The notes under the pieces were generated by a model. The model worked only from the letters and a program-made list of their open reading frames with translations. It ran no database searches and was not told the DNA's origin. 64,000 bases of DNA from positions 1,550,001-1,614,000 of the forward strand of contig JAUDYN010000009.1 in NCBI GenBank assembly GCA_030407005.1, given 5' to 3'. Numbering within the stretch: the first letter of the stretch is position 1; each line of letters begins with the position of its first letter. The DNA comes from Desarmillaria ectypa (lineage: Eukaryota > Basidiomycota > Agaricomycetes > Agaricales > Physalacriaceae). Made by a program: the position numbers and the translations under genes. Positions 9,163-20,914 of this stretch are shown here, one piece after another.

Positions 9163-10993
9163 TCAAGAGGGAAAAAAAATACTGCGTGGTACTACTTCCG
9201 TAAAACCTCGTCGATATCGAACATGTGCTCGAGTTCGCTGGTTCTTTCTGAAAGACGGATCCAAGTTTTGATACTGCCCTCCGGGCCAGAAGAGCTGGTT
9301 TTCCCATCTTGAAGATGATAGCGGGTGTTTGTCTTGGGAAGGGCACATCCGAGCAGCCAGTGTTATAGCATTTGCCCAGGGGTGAACCTCCTTGTCGTCC
9401 TGACTTTTTTCATCTTCATCGTGCTCATCTTTCTTTTCGAGCTCTACATCGTCCTCGTCTATTTCGGCTTCCGTGTACTCTCTCTGGTCGGTGATATAGC
9501 TGCTGTCGTCCGGATCACTCTTCATGTCACTCACTTCCTCTCCACTCCCCACCCAGCTCCCTTCTATTCCTCTGTCTTCTTCGTTCTCCTCTAACCCACT
9601 CTCTGATCCGTCGCTCTGCTCTGCTCCGCTTTCTTCATCTAGATCTAGAAAGAGACATTCCGGATCTTCGACGCGAAGAACTATATGAACCCCTATCTCC
9701 TCCAAAACCAGGCCATTCGCAGAGAGGGCATTATCAAGACGAGGCCAGAAGTGATCGGGAGTAGGCATATTGTCGATACAATCATTCTCAAAATGAAAGT
9801 CGAAGACGAGAAGAAGCTTCGTAATAGGAAGCTGCTCTGGGGATAGAGTTTCGAGAATGGAACAGAACCAGCAGGGGCCTTCCCCGGTAGAACTCCAGTC
9901 ATTGATAACGAAGTGCAAAGCGAGAACTGTGCAAAGCGGAAGACGAACAGTGTCCAAATTCCGAGGAGCGTGAGTGCCCGACCTATCTATAATGCCCTTT
10001 TAAAATAGTCCAGATACAGACAGAAATATGTACCCGCTTCATGCTCACCACAGATTGGGTCAGTGGAGAGTCGAGAAAAGCTATAATTATGTCTACTATC
10101 ACCTTATTAAGCGCACCAGTGGCGGTGGAGATTGCCAGCCTCTTGGGGCTCCCTGGTAGGAGGATAGGCAATCGAGAGGATGCTAAAAGATCCATTATTT
10201 TATAATCCGAGGGTGTCACCAACTTCACGATTAACCGCTCGATCGGGAGGTTGAGATCTGTTGTGGGCTGAAGGCGGTGGTGGGGCGACTGAGGATCCTC
10301 CCATGCAACAGCTTGTGGCTCATTGAGAACGCCAACGATGGAAAAATACCCGATTCTTGGAAGAAGCTCCTCAAATCCATCTATGTCAAGATTGGGTATA
10401 AGGAGAGACGTGAGAGCCAGGTTTGAGCGAAGGATAGTCTCAAATTCACCGTATTTCATGGACATGTCATAGAGACACATATCCGTGAGATTGGCATGGT
10501 TAGCGAAAGCGGCGAAGAAAGGAAGCTGGACCCGGCCCCGGCGGGGGGATCGAGATGTTACGCCGTTCAGTTTAATGACATTCAGGTTCCGCATTTCCCC
10601 AAGGACGAAAAGAAGGTTGGGAGAGGAGATATTTGCACTTTGCTCCGCATCGTCAAGAATCAATATCCTGACCAATATTGCCGGGTTGCGGTTGGACTCA
10701 AAGAGGACGCGAATTTTAGAGACGTCATTAATCATTGTCAAGATCTGACTCCGAAGCGTCTCCATTGAGCTTAACTACCCCAAAAATCAGTGCTGTGGCT
10801 CGTTTGCCACTTCACGAGAGGTCAATGACATGTTGTACAAGTCTTTCCTTCTGGTGTCCGAATAATTGTAAACCTCGTCGGTGATCCTGTTGATGAGCTC
10901 GAGGGACAGCACTTGATGTCCCTACGGATATAATGAGAATATGTGGGAAAGAACAGGTGTAGGCGTACATACAGGAAGAGTGGTCGACATCAT
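9163..10993 (-). pseudogene. F-box-like protein with apparent frameshifts (palindrome spacer)
   Basis: The start MMSTTLP is followed by a GTATGT intron and an F-box-like segment, LSLELINRITDEVYNYSDTR and RKDLYNMSLTSREVANEPQ, resembling basidiomycete F-box proteins. The sense then jumps frame to IFGVVKLNGDASESDLDND and jumps again to VSKIRVLFESNRNPAILVRI. From there 10765-9983 is open and leucine-rich (LRR-like). After a GTACAT intron it continues as NLDTVRLPLCTVLALHFVIN and ends in an acidic Asp/Glu-rich tail at 9163. The two frame jumps near 10750-10780 make this a pseudogene unless they are sequence errors. An intact version would be a substrate adaptor of an SCF ubiquitin ligase. It is the only gene confined to the spacer. 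Confidence 0.5.
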
Positions 10994-11563
10994 GCAAAGA
11001 GCTCTGTGGAGCCTGAGAGGACCCGATAGGATTCGATGTCTGGCTGAAGTGCGATGATCAACTGGTATAATATGATGCTACTCAGTCGGAACATCCTTCT
11101 AAGGGTTATTGAAAAAGAAAGTGTAATGAACCCGATCGTTAGGTAAGGACTCGACTCTAATGCGGAACAAATGCACAGAACCAAGCACGGAACACAACTC
11201 ACAGCTGTCACCAAGTCGATAAAGTGTGATAATTGCAATGTGCTTGAAGTGCCTTGAGGTGGAGAGGTTCCAATTCCAACTTTGCACGATGACCGGCAAC
11301 TTCCGAAATTCAATAAACAAGTATAATCAGCCAGTTTGAGTACTTCGACTACGCAACATAACACCCCGGACACCTCTGCAGAAAATATATGTACTGCTTA
11401 TGGGAACAAAGGCAGTTGTTGCACTCGTTCTGCAGCATCGAATTTTTTTGCCATACCAAGGACACGACCTTGTGAAAAGGCAGTCACGATCCAAAGGGAG
11501 ACAAGCATTCCACGGAAAAGTCCGAATTTAGGAAGTACCTATGTATACAGGATACGCGATGCT
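10994..11563. other. Intergenic in palindrome spacer
   Basis: This region lies between the F-box-like gene start and the ArfGAP stop. Minus-strand frames at 10990-11373 and 11099-11320 have no recognised motif and are probably chance. It would contain the F-box promoter and the ArfGAP terminator. Nothing repeated is seen. Confidence 0.4.
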
Positions 11564-12896
11564 TCACTTAAAGTCTCCCCAAATATCTCCAAAGACATCA
11601 TCCTTTTTCTGTGCCATCGTCGTCATCGTAGCCCCCGCACTAGCACTAGCGAACGAGCCAAAAAGATCGTTCGACGTCTGACTGGTCCCGTTTGACGGCG
11701 CAGGCGTTCCCCAGATGGCAGCACTGCTAGCAAACAAAGACGGCTGCGGCTGCGGCTGCTGCGGGACAGGGGCGCTCCAAAGATTTGGCTGAGCAGGAGG
11801 TGCTGCTGCTGCGTTCCATCCTGAACTGACACCCCACATTCCTGCCCCACCCGTACCCATCATGCTTGTTGCCTGCTGCTGCGGTTGAGGCTGAGGCTGT
11901 CCCCAAGACAAAGCGGATGCAGGCACAGTAGATGGAGGGGAAGAGAACAGCGATAGGATGTCCTGCTTGACGTCTTTCTTCTGCTGAGTATCCTGCTGTG
12001 GAGGTGGGGATGATGAGACAGGGGAATGGAAATCTAGTGAAAAGAGGTCATCGCTAGGTTTCGGTTGCGGTGGCGGCGGGGCTGCTGCTGCTGCTGTTGC
12101 TGCGGGAGGAGGAGTAGGTTGAGTCTTGTGCTGTGACGTATAAGTGGTGGAGAGTAGGTGATGTGGCTGAGGTTGACGGTTGGTCACAGGAGCGCGAGCA
12201 GGGCCGGCGCGTGCAGTTTGGAGCGTCGGTGTGGCTGGTTGCTGCTGCTGTGGCGGTGGTGTAGGCGGCGCAGCGTTCGATCCATTTTCTAGTATCGATG
12301 GATCCTGTGGTGGAGGTCCTTCCATCGCCCACCGTCGTGATTCATATTTAGATCGTATAAAGGATTCCATTTTGCTGCAATGCTAAAGGTTAGGATGCAT
12401 TCCCGTTCACTGAAGGCCACGCACTGATCAGGAGGAATATGTCCAGCTTTGAGATGCGCTTCCCAGTAAAGATTCGCCCGGTAGTTTCCCCATTTTTGGA
12501 TGGACTACACATGTCAGCAAACATAGCATTGAACGGCACGCTAACGGCATACCTCCATTTGTTCCGGCGTCCAGACGTCTAGGTCCACGGACTTGACACG
12601 ACTGATATGGGTGCCCATACCACGATGGATGCCTGAACACCGTATACAGAGAAAGACGCCGCTTTGAGGTTCGTATGAGCTTGCAGTTCAGTTTGACAGA
12701 TATAAAACCTAATACATATTCCAGGATGCCCATCGAGGATCTACACAAGCCTCAATTCAAGCTTCAAGATATCATAGTAGAATAGGCGCGCACCATTACG
12801 CTTGCAGTCCGCACACAGCTTGTTTTCTGGTTTCTTGACGAGCTCTCGTAGAGTCTTCGTAAATCGCTCGGTGGTCGCTTTGTCCTGGCGGGACAT
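11564..12896 (-). CDS. ArfGAP (AGE2/SMAP-type) GTPase-activating protein
   Basis: This protein stimulates GTP hydrolysis on Arf GTPases in vesicle transport. Several exons are joined by short introns: [36 protein letters not shown] up to VWTPEQME, then [20 protein letters not shown] with GHIPPD, then [17 protein letters not shown]. The zinc finger fits C-x2-C-x16-C-x2-C, and the arginine finger is in IHRGMG. The last exon (12370-11564) is a Gln/Pro-rich disordered tail with NDLFGSF and [11 protein letters not shown], resembling adaptor-binding DxF/NxF-type motifs of trafficking proteins. Length and domain order fit the AGE2/SMAP class. The gene straddles the inner end of the right arm, so only its 5' half is duplicated. 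This copy is complete. Confidence 0.9.
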
Positions 12897-13605
12897 GATG
12901 ACAGTAAGTTGTCAAAGGTAGCAATGCCGCGCCTCGATGGGCTGATATTTGACTCTGTTTCATTTGGGTGACGACAGAGGCTTCCATAAAAGGATTTCAA
13001 CACCTTAACAGCGTCGATCTTCTCTGCGATCTTCCACGGCTGCTGGACAGCCCGACTCCCATTTTCTTTCGTTGTTTCAAAGAGGTCTTATGCATGAACC
13101 AGTTTAGATGTAATAAAGTACAGAGTTAATCAGCGGGAAAATGTCAAGATTTAGTTAGCGAAGTAACTGAGTATATATCAATATCGTTTGTGTACAATGC
13201 CAAATTTAGAAGATGTGGTACGAGTCCTTGCGAAGTACCTGGCATGAGCAATACAGGAACAACACCTATATAGGTGGTCCTCCACAGTGACAATGAAGTG
13301 TCCGATTTATAGTACTTAAACGGCAGATTCTTGGTCAAAAGAGGACAAGGGAATAATGAGAAGGTGTGCCTCTCAGGTTAAGTAATTCGAGAGAAAGCCC
13401 GGCATTGTCCGGCGAGGTGACCAAATTGAAATATGATTGACGCCACACGACCACGTGCTTCTAACAGGTTTACTTTGCAAGTGCCACTACTTTGCTCCTC
13501 CATTGTTCTACGCGACCTTAAAAGCACGTCGAAATGGCTGTCGCTGTATTCTTCCTTGATACCTTGCTCTCGTTCTACCCCCCTCGAACTTATCCCAACA
13601 TTACT
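12897..13605. other. Divergent intergenic region, right arm
   Basis: This is the partner of the left-arm region between kinase and ArfGAP. It is the only full copy flanked by a complete ArfGAP gene, so it is the working promoter of that gene. No additional coding frames were recognised. Confidence 0.4.
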
Positions 13606-16251
13606 ATGCCTTCCTACACGAAGAACGATTCGAACGATGCGGATTATCGCTCTGCTTCCTCCTCCATCCCAGAAAGAAAAACTCCGCCAAATGGGTCCCG
13701 AGCTGAACAGATACGGTCCGCTGTACAGAGTACTCCGCTTAGCAACCACGCCCAAACCGTTAATCCAACAGCCAACCCGAATCACCTTACGGCTCATTTC
13801 GACCGATACATTGAAGAAGATCTCAAAAACCGGGTTTTCATGCCTCCCGACTATTTTCTCCCCAACATTTTCCATCTTCCGAGTGACTGGCGGACGAACG
13901 ACGAGATAAAATCTAAGATTAAAGCCATCAAACGCAGCGCTGCATTCAAACGGCAAGTAAAGGCCTATGTCGATCTATGCAACAAGAGCAATCCTGGGGA
14001 AAAGACATTCTACCATCCCCATGGCTTAATGTGCAATAGTGCATTCGATGTTCTAGGTGGCACCGACGACTCTAGACTTGGCATTTATCGACAAGACGCG
14101 AAACCGGTTGATGGCGGCTTACAAGAGACCATCCCTGATGCATTGGGCGTTCTTCGTGCGATGTTCAACAGTTCAGGAAACGTGGTCGATGACATGAAGG
14201 AGAATGGTCCAAAGCATAACTTTTCGTGGGCACAAACAATGCACTGGCAGGAATTCAAGCCCAAGGAGTGCTTCCTTGACGAAGGGACCGATGTATTCTA
14301 CAGAGTTTTAACACCTGGTAAGCGTCATTTTTTTTTTTTTTGCCTGACGTTCTTCTGGCTGATTCCTGCGTTCAGACGGCAAGGATCCTCAGGGAAAAGT
14401 GCGAGGAAAAACCACTGTGCACCGAGACCCTGGCGGCATCCTACCACCCGTGAAGTCGACCACCTCAAAGAAGCGTCGTTCGGAAGATAATACCTCTCGT
14501 GACCACTCCAAGTATGCGCGATCTGGGACGGCACCTGAAGTTTCGGAGGCCAGGAAAGAGATAGAAGATTCAGTGGCACTCAGTTCTCTCAAAGAAGGAG
14601 TTGTGTCTGGGGATGAAGCGATGAGTGAACAAGAAGAATCCCAGGCGCGTCGAGCAGTGCGGCTCCAATGTGGTCGTTATGCCCTCGAGATGCTATCCAG
14701 TGCTGGCTTTCGTACCCACTGTATTGGTGCTCTCATTACTATGGGACGCATACAACCCCTCTACTACGATCGCTCCATCATTATCGTGTGCCAACCGATT
14801 GACATGTTCAAACGGTGCCCGGTTCCCAAATCAAGGAAGACTATCACTACCGAAGACGTAACGGACGAGTTCGCAGCAATGCTTGTTGGGTTGGGTCGAC
14901 TCACTCTCAAGCAGCGGGGCATCCAAGAAGCATTTTGCAACGACAGGGTGCTCATCGAGAATTACCAAGTGTATAAGGAGAGATGTGGCAACCCCAAGGA
15001 TGAGACGGCTATCTTCGTTGGGGTGAAGCTTCAGCTCAAACTCAAGTTGGATAAAGATGAGACAGAGGTTGAGGTCACCCTTGGCCGGATCATATCGCGT
15101 CAGCCTGGGATCGTCGGTCGGGACACTTGCGTCGTCGAGGCGACCTCGGAGCACGAGGGGTGGAAGGGTAAAGAACTTGTCGTCAAGATTAGCTGGCCGG
15201 CCGTCACCCGCGAATCAGAGGCGTATCTGGTCAAGACAGCTAGAGATATGGCGCAAACGATGACGCAAGGAGCAAAGCCAGACTGGGCCCTAGACCATTT
15301 GCCCGACATTCTTCTTTCTCAAGACTTTGACTATGACGCTGATTCTACTCAGGCAAAGCTCGTGACTTTCTTCAAAAATGCCTCATTGGTAGATGAGAAG
15401 AAGGTCGAGTACGAACAACGGGTCTGTCGAATCACGGTCCAGGAGAGGCTGTATCCTCTGGAGGAACTGACGACGGTTAAAGAGTACGCTCAAGTATTTT
15501 TCGACATTTTACAAAGTGTGTGCATCGTTTTTCGTTACTGATGAGATATCTGACGGTCGCTATAGTTCACAAATGGCTGTATGATCACCCGAAAATCATC
15601 CACCGGGATATTAGTCCAGGGAATATCATGTGGCGGCCGCACCGTCGACGGCGAACTTATGTGGAGTCCTGAACTGATTTCGACCTGTCCACCTTCCGAG
15701 ATACCACTGGCACTTCCTCAATTCAACGCACCGGAACTCTACCCTACATGGCATATCAACTCCTCGCAAATGACGAGAAGGGATACCCACCCAAACACCT
15801 CTATCGACACGATATAGAGTCCATTTTCTATGTCATTCTCCTACTTTGTTGCCGTTACAAGCTCGTTGACACCCCGAACTCTCTTGATTCCGAGATTCTG
15901 CAACGCATGAAAGTCCCTTCGCGATTCGACAGCTGGTACAAACTCGACCGTGCTCAGTTAAAAGCTGAGAAAGGCGATTTTCTCATGGGAGATGTCACCT
16001 CATCTCCTACGGTGAACAGCGGCTGGACCGCCTTTCAGCCGTGGGTCACTGGCCTTCATCAACAGTTCATGGATGGACTCAATGCTCGGAAAGCACATAA
16101 CCTGCGTCGAACCCGTGGAAAAGCCACGGAGTCCTTTGACGACGAAACTCTGCAGGGTTGTGTTTCTTATTCGGCCGTTGTCGACACTTGTTGCCAATTC
16201 GCTGGTTCTACTCTCGTAGTACACAACGACCAGCTCGAAGAGTCTGCCTAG
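13606..16251 (+). pseudogene. FunK1-type protein kinase, right copy broken in the active site
   Basis: This is identical in translation to the left copy through the N-terminal exons and the lysine-containing VVKISW segment. Between the HRDISPGNIMW loop and the DFD motif it carries three single-base insertions and one substitution within about 60 bases (near 15630-15680). The frame reads into WRPHRRRR and TYVES and then a stop. The three insertions sum to +3, so the frame is restored before DFDLSTF and everything downstream is again identical. The encoded protein would end just after the catalytic loop. The changes create a GCGGCCGC octamer. They could be real mutations or local sequence error. 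Confidence 0.8.
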
Positions 16252-16983
16252 TACTGAAGTAGTCACTGTCAGCTCTAATTATTCATGTCTGTATTCTTTA
16301 GTATTATTTTGTGCGATCAAATATCTTAAACTTTGCGAGACTGGGTGGTGCTTGAATATTTGAGATTGAGAATCCGGCTTTGATCATACGAGGCGCTTAC
16401 TACAAGTCGAATCGGTACGTTCATGCATTTCTCTATAGTCATCCCTGTGGATCATTTGATGGCTCTACGGCTTACGACGTGGCATGGCAAATCTGTATCA
16501 TCTCTGTTTGTAACATTTACGGGGTAGAACACTACTTGGGTGTTTATGTCTGTTCCAGTTGAAGCAACGATGGCATATAGCTACTGATCCCCCTTCATCC
16601 GTGTTTTTTTTTTTTTTTTTTTTTTTCAAACTACTGCGACCGATTTTGTTTCTTGTTGCAGGACCACGTGCTGATTCAGAACATTTCAGAGGCCACCTTC
16701 TGGAATTGAGAGCAACGGAAGCTAAGTATCATGCAAATTGCATTCTTCGTCGGCGACACAGACGTTCAGAATCTTCCAAAGGTGACCGCTGTCGAAGTAT
16801 TTTCTCCTGCTAGTAGATCGAAACTTGATCAGCAAAGGATTACACCTACGTTCTGCTGCCAGCAATGTAGATCGCGAAAGATCTCATCTCCTACAGCATG
16901 AAAGGCCCCTGCCGTGCCTATCCCAACCATACTGACCGCACTGCCGCCTTGGAGCCCCAACACTGCGGACAGCCCTTGCACGC
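16252..16983. other. Intergenic with poly-T tract, right arm
   Basis: This mirrors 4502-5164, with a run of about 21 T near 16604-16625. Frames at 16380-16562 and 16559-16813 show no coding character. No RNA gene was recognised. Confidence 0.4.
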
Positions 16984-17250
16984 GTGACCATTCAGATGAC
17001 AGGAGATGCAGGAGTGCGCCCGGACGCCCGTATCAATTCTGCGGGTGCAGACTCCGACGAGGAAGGACTCCAAGGATCGCCCAAGTGCTACAAGACGTTG
17101 CACCTGTTGTACATGCACCATAACGGTGAGAGAAAGGCACTGATGTATAGGGAGAAGCTGCGGAGGGCTAATATGGCTGCAGGGGATAAGCGCTACGAGG
17201 CATTCAGGAATCCAGAACTCGTTAGTCAAAGGAAAACAGGGGTGAACTGA
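16984..17250 (+). CDS. Unrecognised small ORF, right copy
   Basis: This is identical in translation to the left-arm frame at 4165-4431 (CYKTLHLLYMHHNGERKALM, YREKLRRANMAAGDKRYEAF). A possible 5' extension from 16914 starts MPIPTILTALPPWSP in another frame. Family and role are unknown. Confidence 0.3.
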   Translation: MTIQMTGDAGVRPDARINSAGADSDEEGLQGSPKCYKTLHLLYMHHNGERKALMYREKLRRANMAAGDKRYEAFRNPELVSQRKTGVN

Positions 17251-17429
17251 ATGCTGCTACTCTGCACTGGAAGACTTGTCTTGTAGTGAGTATCGGCAGC
17301 GGGTGAAGGACTCGGCGATGTGGTAGGTATGCAGCCGTGAATGAAACCTTAGTAATAGTGCATACATTCTCTGTTCTAGGATTCATGAACGGGTGCATAG
17401 GGTAAATAGCCAAGTTCACTCACCGTTCT

Positions 17430-17742
17430 CTACCTATCTTCGTTTAAAATGTCTTTCCCGGCTCCCACAAGTTTCAGTTTCATCTCCGGTATGCCATACC
17501 GCTGCATGAACTCTGCAGTGACCTCTTTGCTGACGCGGAATCCAAATCCTGCCATCCCAGTGTGCAGATTGAAGTACGAGCCATCAACCCCCAGCGTTGA
17601 TTTTCTGAGCGACCTCGTTTGCAGTATCGGCACTTTCCTTCCAACTGAGCCTCTGGTCCACGACAGCGAAGAAGGAGCTTGTGGCATGGTCAGTACCATA
17701 TGCGATTTTGATGTCACCCTGTTTGATGATGTAGTGGGTCAT
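17430..17742 (-). pseudogene. Small conserved-looking protein with frameshift, right copy
   Basis: This is the partner of 3673-3985 with the same G-run frameshift (here CCATCAACCCCCAGCG on the plus strand). The sense before it is MTHYIIKQGDIKIAYG to QKINAGG; after it comes DGSYFNLHTGMAGFGF to LKLVGAG. Sharing the break shows it predates the duplication or is a systematic error at the G run. Confidence 0.45.
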
Positions 17743-17763
17743 GTTTCTGCAAGGGAAAGTTAG

Positions 17764-18075
17764 CGAAGCCAGCGGTTGAGAGGTAGTAGGACTAACATTT
17801 GGGTAATGAGGGAGGGTTCGTGTGAGTAAGGATCATGTCGAAGCGTCTTTTATGGTGCTCAGATCGATTAGTTCCCATGCGAATTCCGCGAAGGCGCCCA
17901 AGTACTGTTAGAGCTTAGAATAGTATAAATAATCGATTGAAGGGAAGCCATGAATAAACAGAAGAACAATAATCTTCACTATGATATTGTAATGTAACGA
18001 GCTTTAACCCGACGCGATGACAGATATCAGGAATACTTGAGCGCTGGAAGCTAGAAGATATCTCAACGGTGGTCC
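17764..18075. other. Intergenic, right arm
   Basis: This mirrors 3340-3672 and is AT-rich around 17900-18000. No gene or repeat was recognised. Confidence 0.4.
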
Positions 18076-18720
18076 TCAAGTCATCGAGCCAAAGAAATAC
18101 ACACCAGAAGATACGGTCGTGGTGGCTTCGTCAATGAAGGACCAGGTGATGTTCACTATACGGTGAGGTTAGATCAGAAGCGTAAGAAAATTCGAGTCAC
18201 TCACAAATACCAGCATCGAGCGATCCTGCAAGGGCTCCGAGGGCAGCAACAGAGAGATAGGCATCACTGTCGCACGAATCTTCGACGGTGACCTCGATGG
18301 AGGAAGAGCTGTCGCCAGTCAGATAGACAGTGTCCTATGAAGAACATCAAAGAGTACGCTCCATGACTTGAAGAGGCTTGTGGCACTCACAGACCTGCCG
18401 CAATTGTCAGTATAGTCAGCGGTCACATAGTCGGAGCTCAATCCAATGATATAGGTCGTTGAAGTATACACCGCAGGCGGTGATGGTGCTGCTCTAATAA
18501 ATCATAAAACGAGATGGTCAACCTCTCGCGTCAAACAGAGAGGTGAAATCATTGCCTGGAACCCGTAGTAAGCTTCGGCGAATTCAGAGCGTGCCTCCAG
18601 AGTTTGACCTGGAAGACGGCTCTTCAAGTTTGCATGCCTCTTGAGGCTGCTGTCATGCAAGGATCCAGCAAGGACGGTGGAGGCGAAAGAGAGAAGAATA
18701 ACTTTGGCGGAGAAAAGCAT
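18076..18720 (-). CDS. Small secreted double-psi beta-barrel (RlpA/expansin-like) protein, right copy
   Basis: The exons that could be compared are identical in translation to the left copy at 2695-3339. They include a signal peptide ending VLAG, then IIGLSSDYVTADYTDNCG, EVTVEDSCDSDAYLSVAALG and DAGI..NITWSF. It has the same ambiguous first intron and the same out-of-frame ITACGVYFND. If the GT donor at GTTCCAG is used, the product is a secreted protein of roughly 170 residues lacking the first conserved Cys. If the family-like frame was ancestral, the gene is frameshifted. The two divergent-facing copies would double dosage. Confidence 0.6.
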
Positions 18721-19512
18721 GCTTTGAGAGCCTAAGTTTACTCAGCTAAAAGAATAGGTCAATGCAAGAGATGCACCTAAAATAGAGAGTGGGTTGTGGA
18801 AAGAACGACGAAGAGCTCGGCACTGAGGGCAGAGAGAAAATATTCGGTAAATACAGTTCGAGAAGGGCCTAAAGCTTTTGTACTCTCGATCAAGAGCTGC
18901 GCTGCTTGCGCTCTCGCAGTAATTGAGGTTGCCAGAGACCGTCCAATACAACAAGAAGCACATAAGCATATGCTGGAGATTCATTTATCAGGAAAACAAG
19001 TAGAATGACCGATCCCAGAGAGATTTCAGTTGCATGGTAGTCAGTGGTTGCATAGGCGGGCGCCGATCGGGAGTCCATCAAAGGCGTATTATCTAATCGT
19101 GCCTTTTCTCCTGTGAACTTGAATCTATTTACGAGCGTCTCAAATTTCTGTTGCATTTGTCTGAAAGCATGTCAAGCAACATCGAAGAGGTGCCGAATAT
19201 TTCCAAGGTTCCGTCCAACAGTACCCGACCTAAACTTCATGAATACGGTTCGTGTAGTTGGGCTGCTGTTTTCGCTGCAATTATAGCATTACGCGGGCGC
19301 ATGGAGCTCTGTGTCAGTGACCATTGGACATTTGTGTGAACTGGGATTCGTGCAATGCCGTGACGCATCGTGATGGCTGTAGATGCTAGGGCGCTAATTG
19401 CTCAACGATGATGGTATTTCACCCCCTGGGCATTCTACTTGATCTTACATATGCTGAACTGGTAAGTTTCTGTCAAACTCATGATAATTACTAGTTTGAT
19501 AGAGATTCTTTA
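18721..19512. other. Intergenic, right arm
   Basis: This mirrors 1903-2694. Short frames (18796-19008, 19151-19339) have no recognisable content. Confidence 0.4.
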
Positions 19513-20585
19513 GTGATATACACGTTTTTCACTGCAAAGGCTGCGAAGACGCCATTGGGCATCTTTCGCATCCTTAGCCCCCGATGCAGGTTGCGTGTCT
19601 CTCCTCTGTCTTGGAACTACGAGTTTGTGCGAATCCCACAGAGCAGGAAGTGTTCAAGCTCCTCGATACCTTCTACGAAGCCAATGGGAAATTTATCGAC
19701 ACCTCTACCAAGACGAGCAGAGCGAGATGTGGCTGGGGGAATGGATGGAGCAGCGCGGCAATCGTGACCAACTTGTCGTTGCCACAAAGTGTTCTATGAG
19801 CCACAAACAACACGAGATATCCGGGACAGAACAGGCTATTGGTGCGAACTACGGTGGCAATCACACAAAACCCCTCCGCCTCTCCCTCAAAACAGCTACG
19901 CACCGATCACATCGATATACCTTACGTTCATTGGTGGGACTACGCGAGAACTTCGAGGAGCTCATGTTGGCCCTCGATACTGTTTTCAAGTCAGGGAAAG
20001 TCCGTCACCTTGGAATAGCGGACGCACCTGCCTGGGTTGTTGCTGAAGCCAACCCCCCACCAAGCACCCTTCGTAGTCTACCAATGTCCATGGTTGGTCA
20101 TGGTCCGCGACATAGAAATAACCTCCGGGCGCAAACGAAGGCCTCGCTATCCCCCCCTAGGGCTCCGTTGGCAAGGGATGCTCAAGACAAAGGAGGAAGC
20201 AGAAGAATGAGACTATTTGCTCCTATACTGCAGAAGGACAGTCTCCACTTGAAGACTACGTCTCTGCAGTTATCGAAAAGGTTGGCAAAGAGGTCGGCGC
20301 TTTGCTCACAGCTGTCATGTTAGCATACTGTCTCTTGCGGCGCCTGCATGTCCTCCCTGCTGGGGAGAAAGGGCGAACAATTGTTAGATAACGTCAAGGC
20401 ACTTGGGAATACTGTCGGAAGAGCAGATCAAGTATCTCGAATCGCAATCCCCATTCAATCTTGTGTTTGCATATAGCATTATGGGGACTGATCCGCGTCG
20501 ATTTGGAGAAACGCAGTTTGTGATCCAAAGCATGTACTTGAATCTTATTTGGTTGAAGCATACGTCGGCGATTGGAAGTAAATGA
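19513..20585 (+). pseudogene. Aldo/keto reductase pseudogene, right copy
   Basis: This has the same ordered but frame-broken fragments as 830-1902: AKTPLGIFRILSP, FKLLDTFYEANGKFIDTS, EQSEMWLGEWMEQRGNRDQL, GKVRHLGIADAPAWVVAEA and SEEQIKYLESQSPFNLV. It differs at 19637 (Tyr to His codon) and 20291 (Gly to Arg codon). No intact nearby parent gene is present in the window. Confidence 0.75.
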
Positions 20586-20611
20586 GGGTCATGAGATATC
20601 GAGGTGGTCTG

Positions 20612-20810
20612 TAGTACTGTCGTTCAAAGGACGTTAGGCGAAACGATATACGTCTACCAGATACGAGCCTTTATTGCCAAATGTCAACCCATGAGTCGAT
20701 CTGGTACAGCGGGCACCTGTCCACGACGTCCGGTATAATGAATTATACTACCTCCATTATTCGATCCCAGCCTGAAGTCCGAAACCACCAGTTCGCTTGC
20801 CATGTAGTGC
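20612..20810 (+). repeat. Dispersed ~200-bp repeat with near-palindrome, right-arm copy
   Basis: This is the partner of 605-803 and the best reference for the family. It resembles 24640-24840 in the same orientation, including CACGACGTCCGGTATAATGA against CACGATGTCCGGTATAACGA. Similarity between the two loci is moderate by eye, so the insertions are old. Confidence 0.6.
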
Positions 20811-20906
20811 GATAACAAAGTGAATTCATACGACAATAAAGTGAGTGCTACAAAGTGAGTTCTATAAGTAAGAAATACACAAAATCCAGAATATACAGCA
20901 TACAAC
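20811..20906 (-). repeat. CACTTTGTT repeat, contracted right-arm copy
   Basis: On the minus strand it has the same start (GTATGCTGTATATTCTGG) and the same end (CACTTTGTTATCGCAC) as 451-608, but 61 bases of array are missing between them. That is one 21-base and two 20-base units. The contraction or expansion happened after the arms were formed. Confidence 0.8.
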
Positions 20907-20914
20907 CTTTCTAT

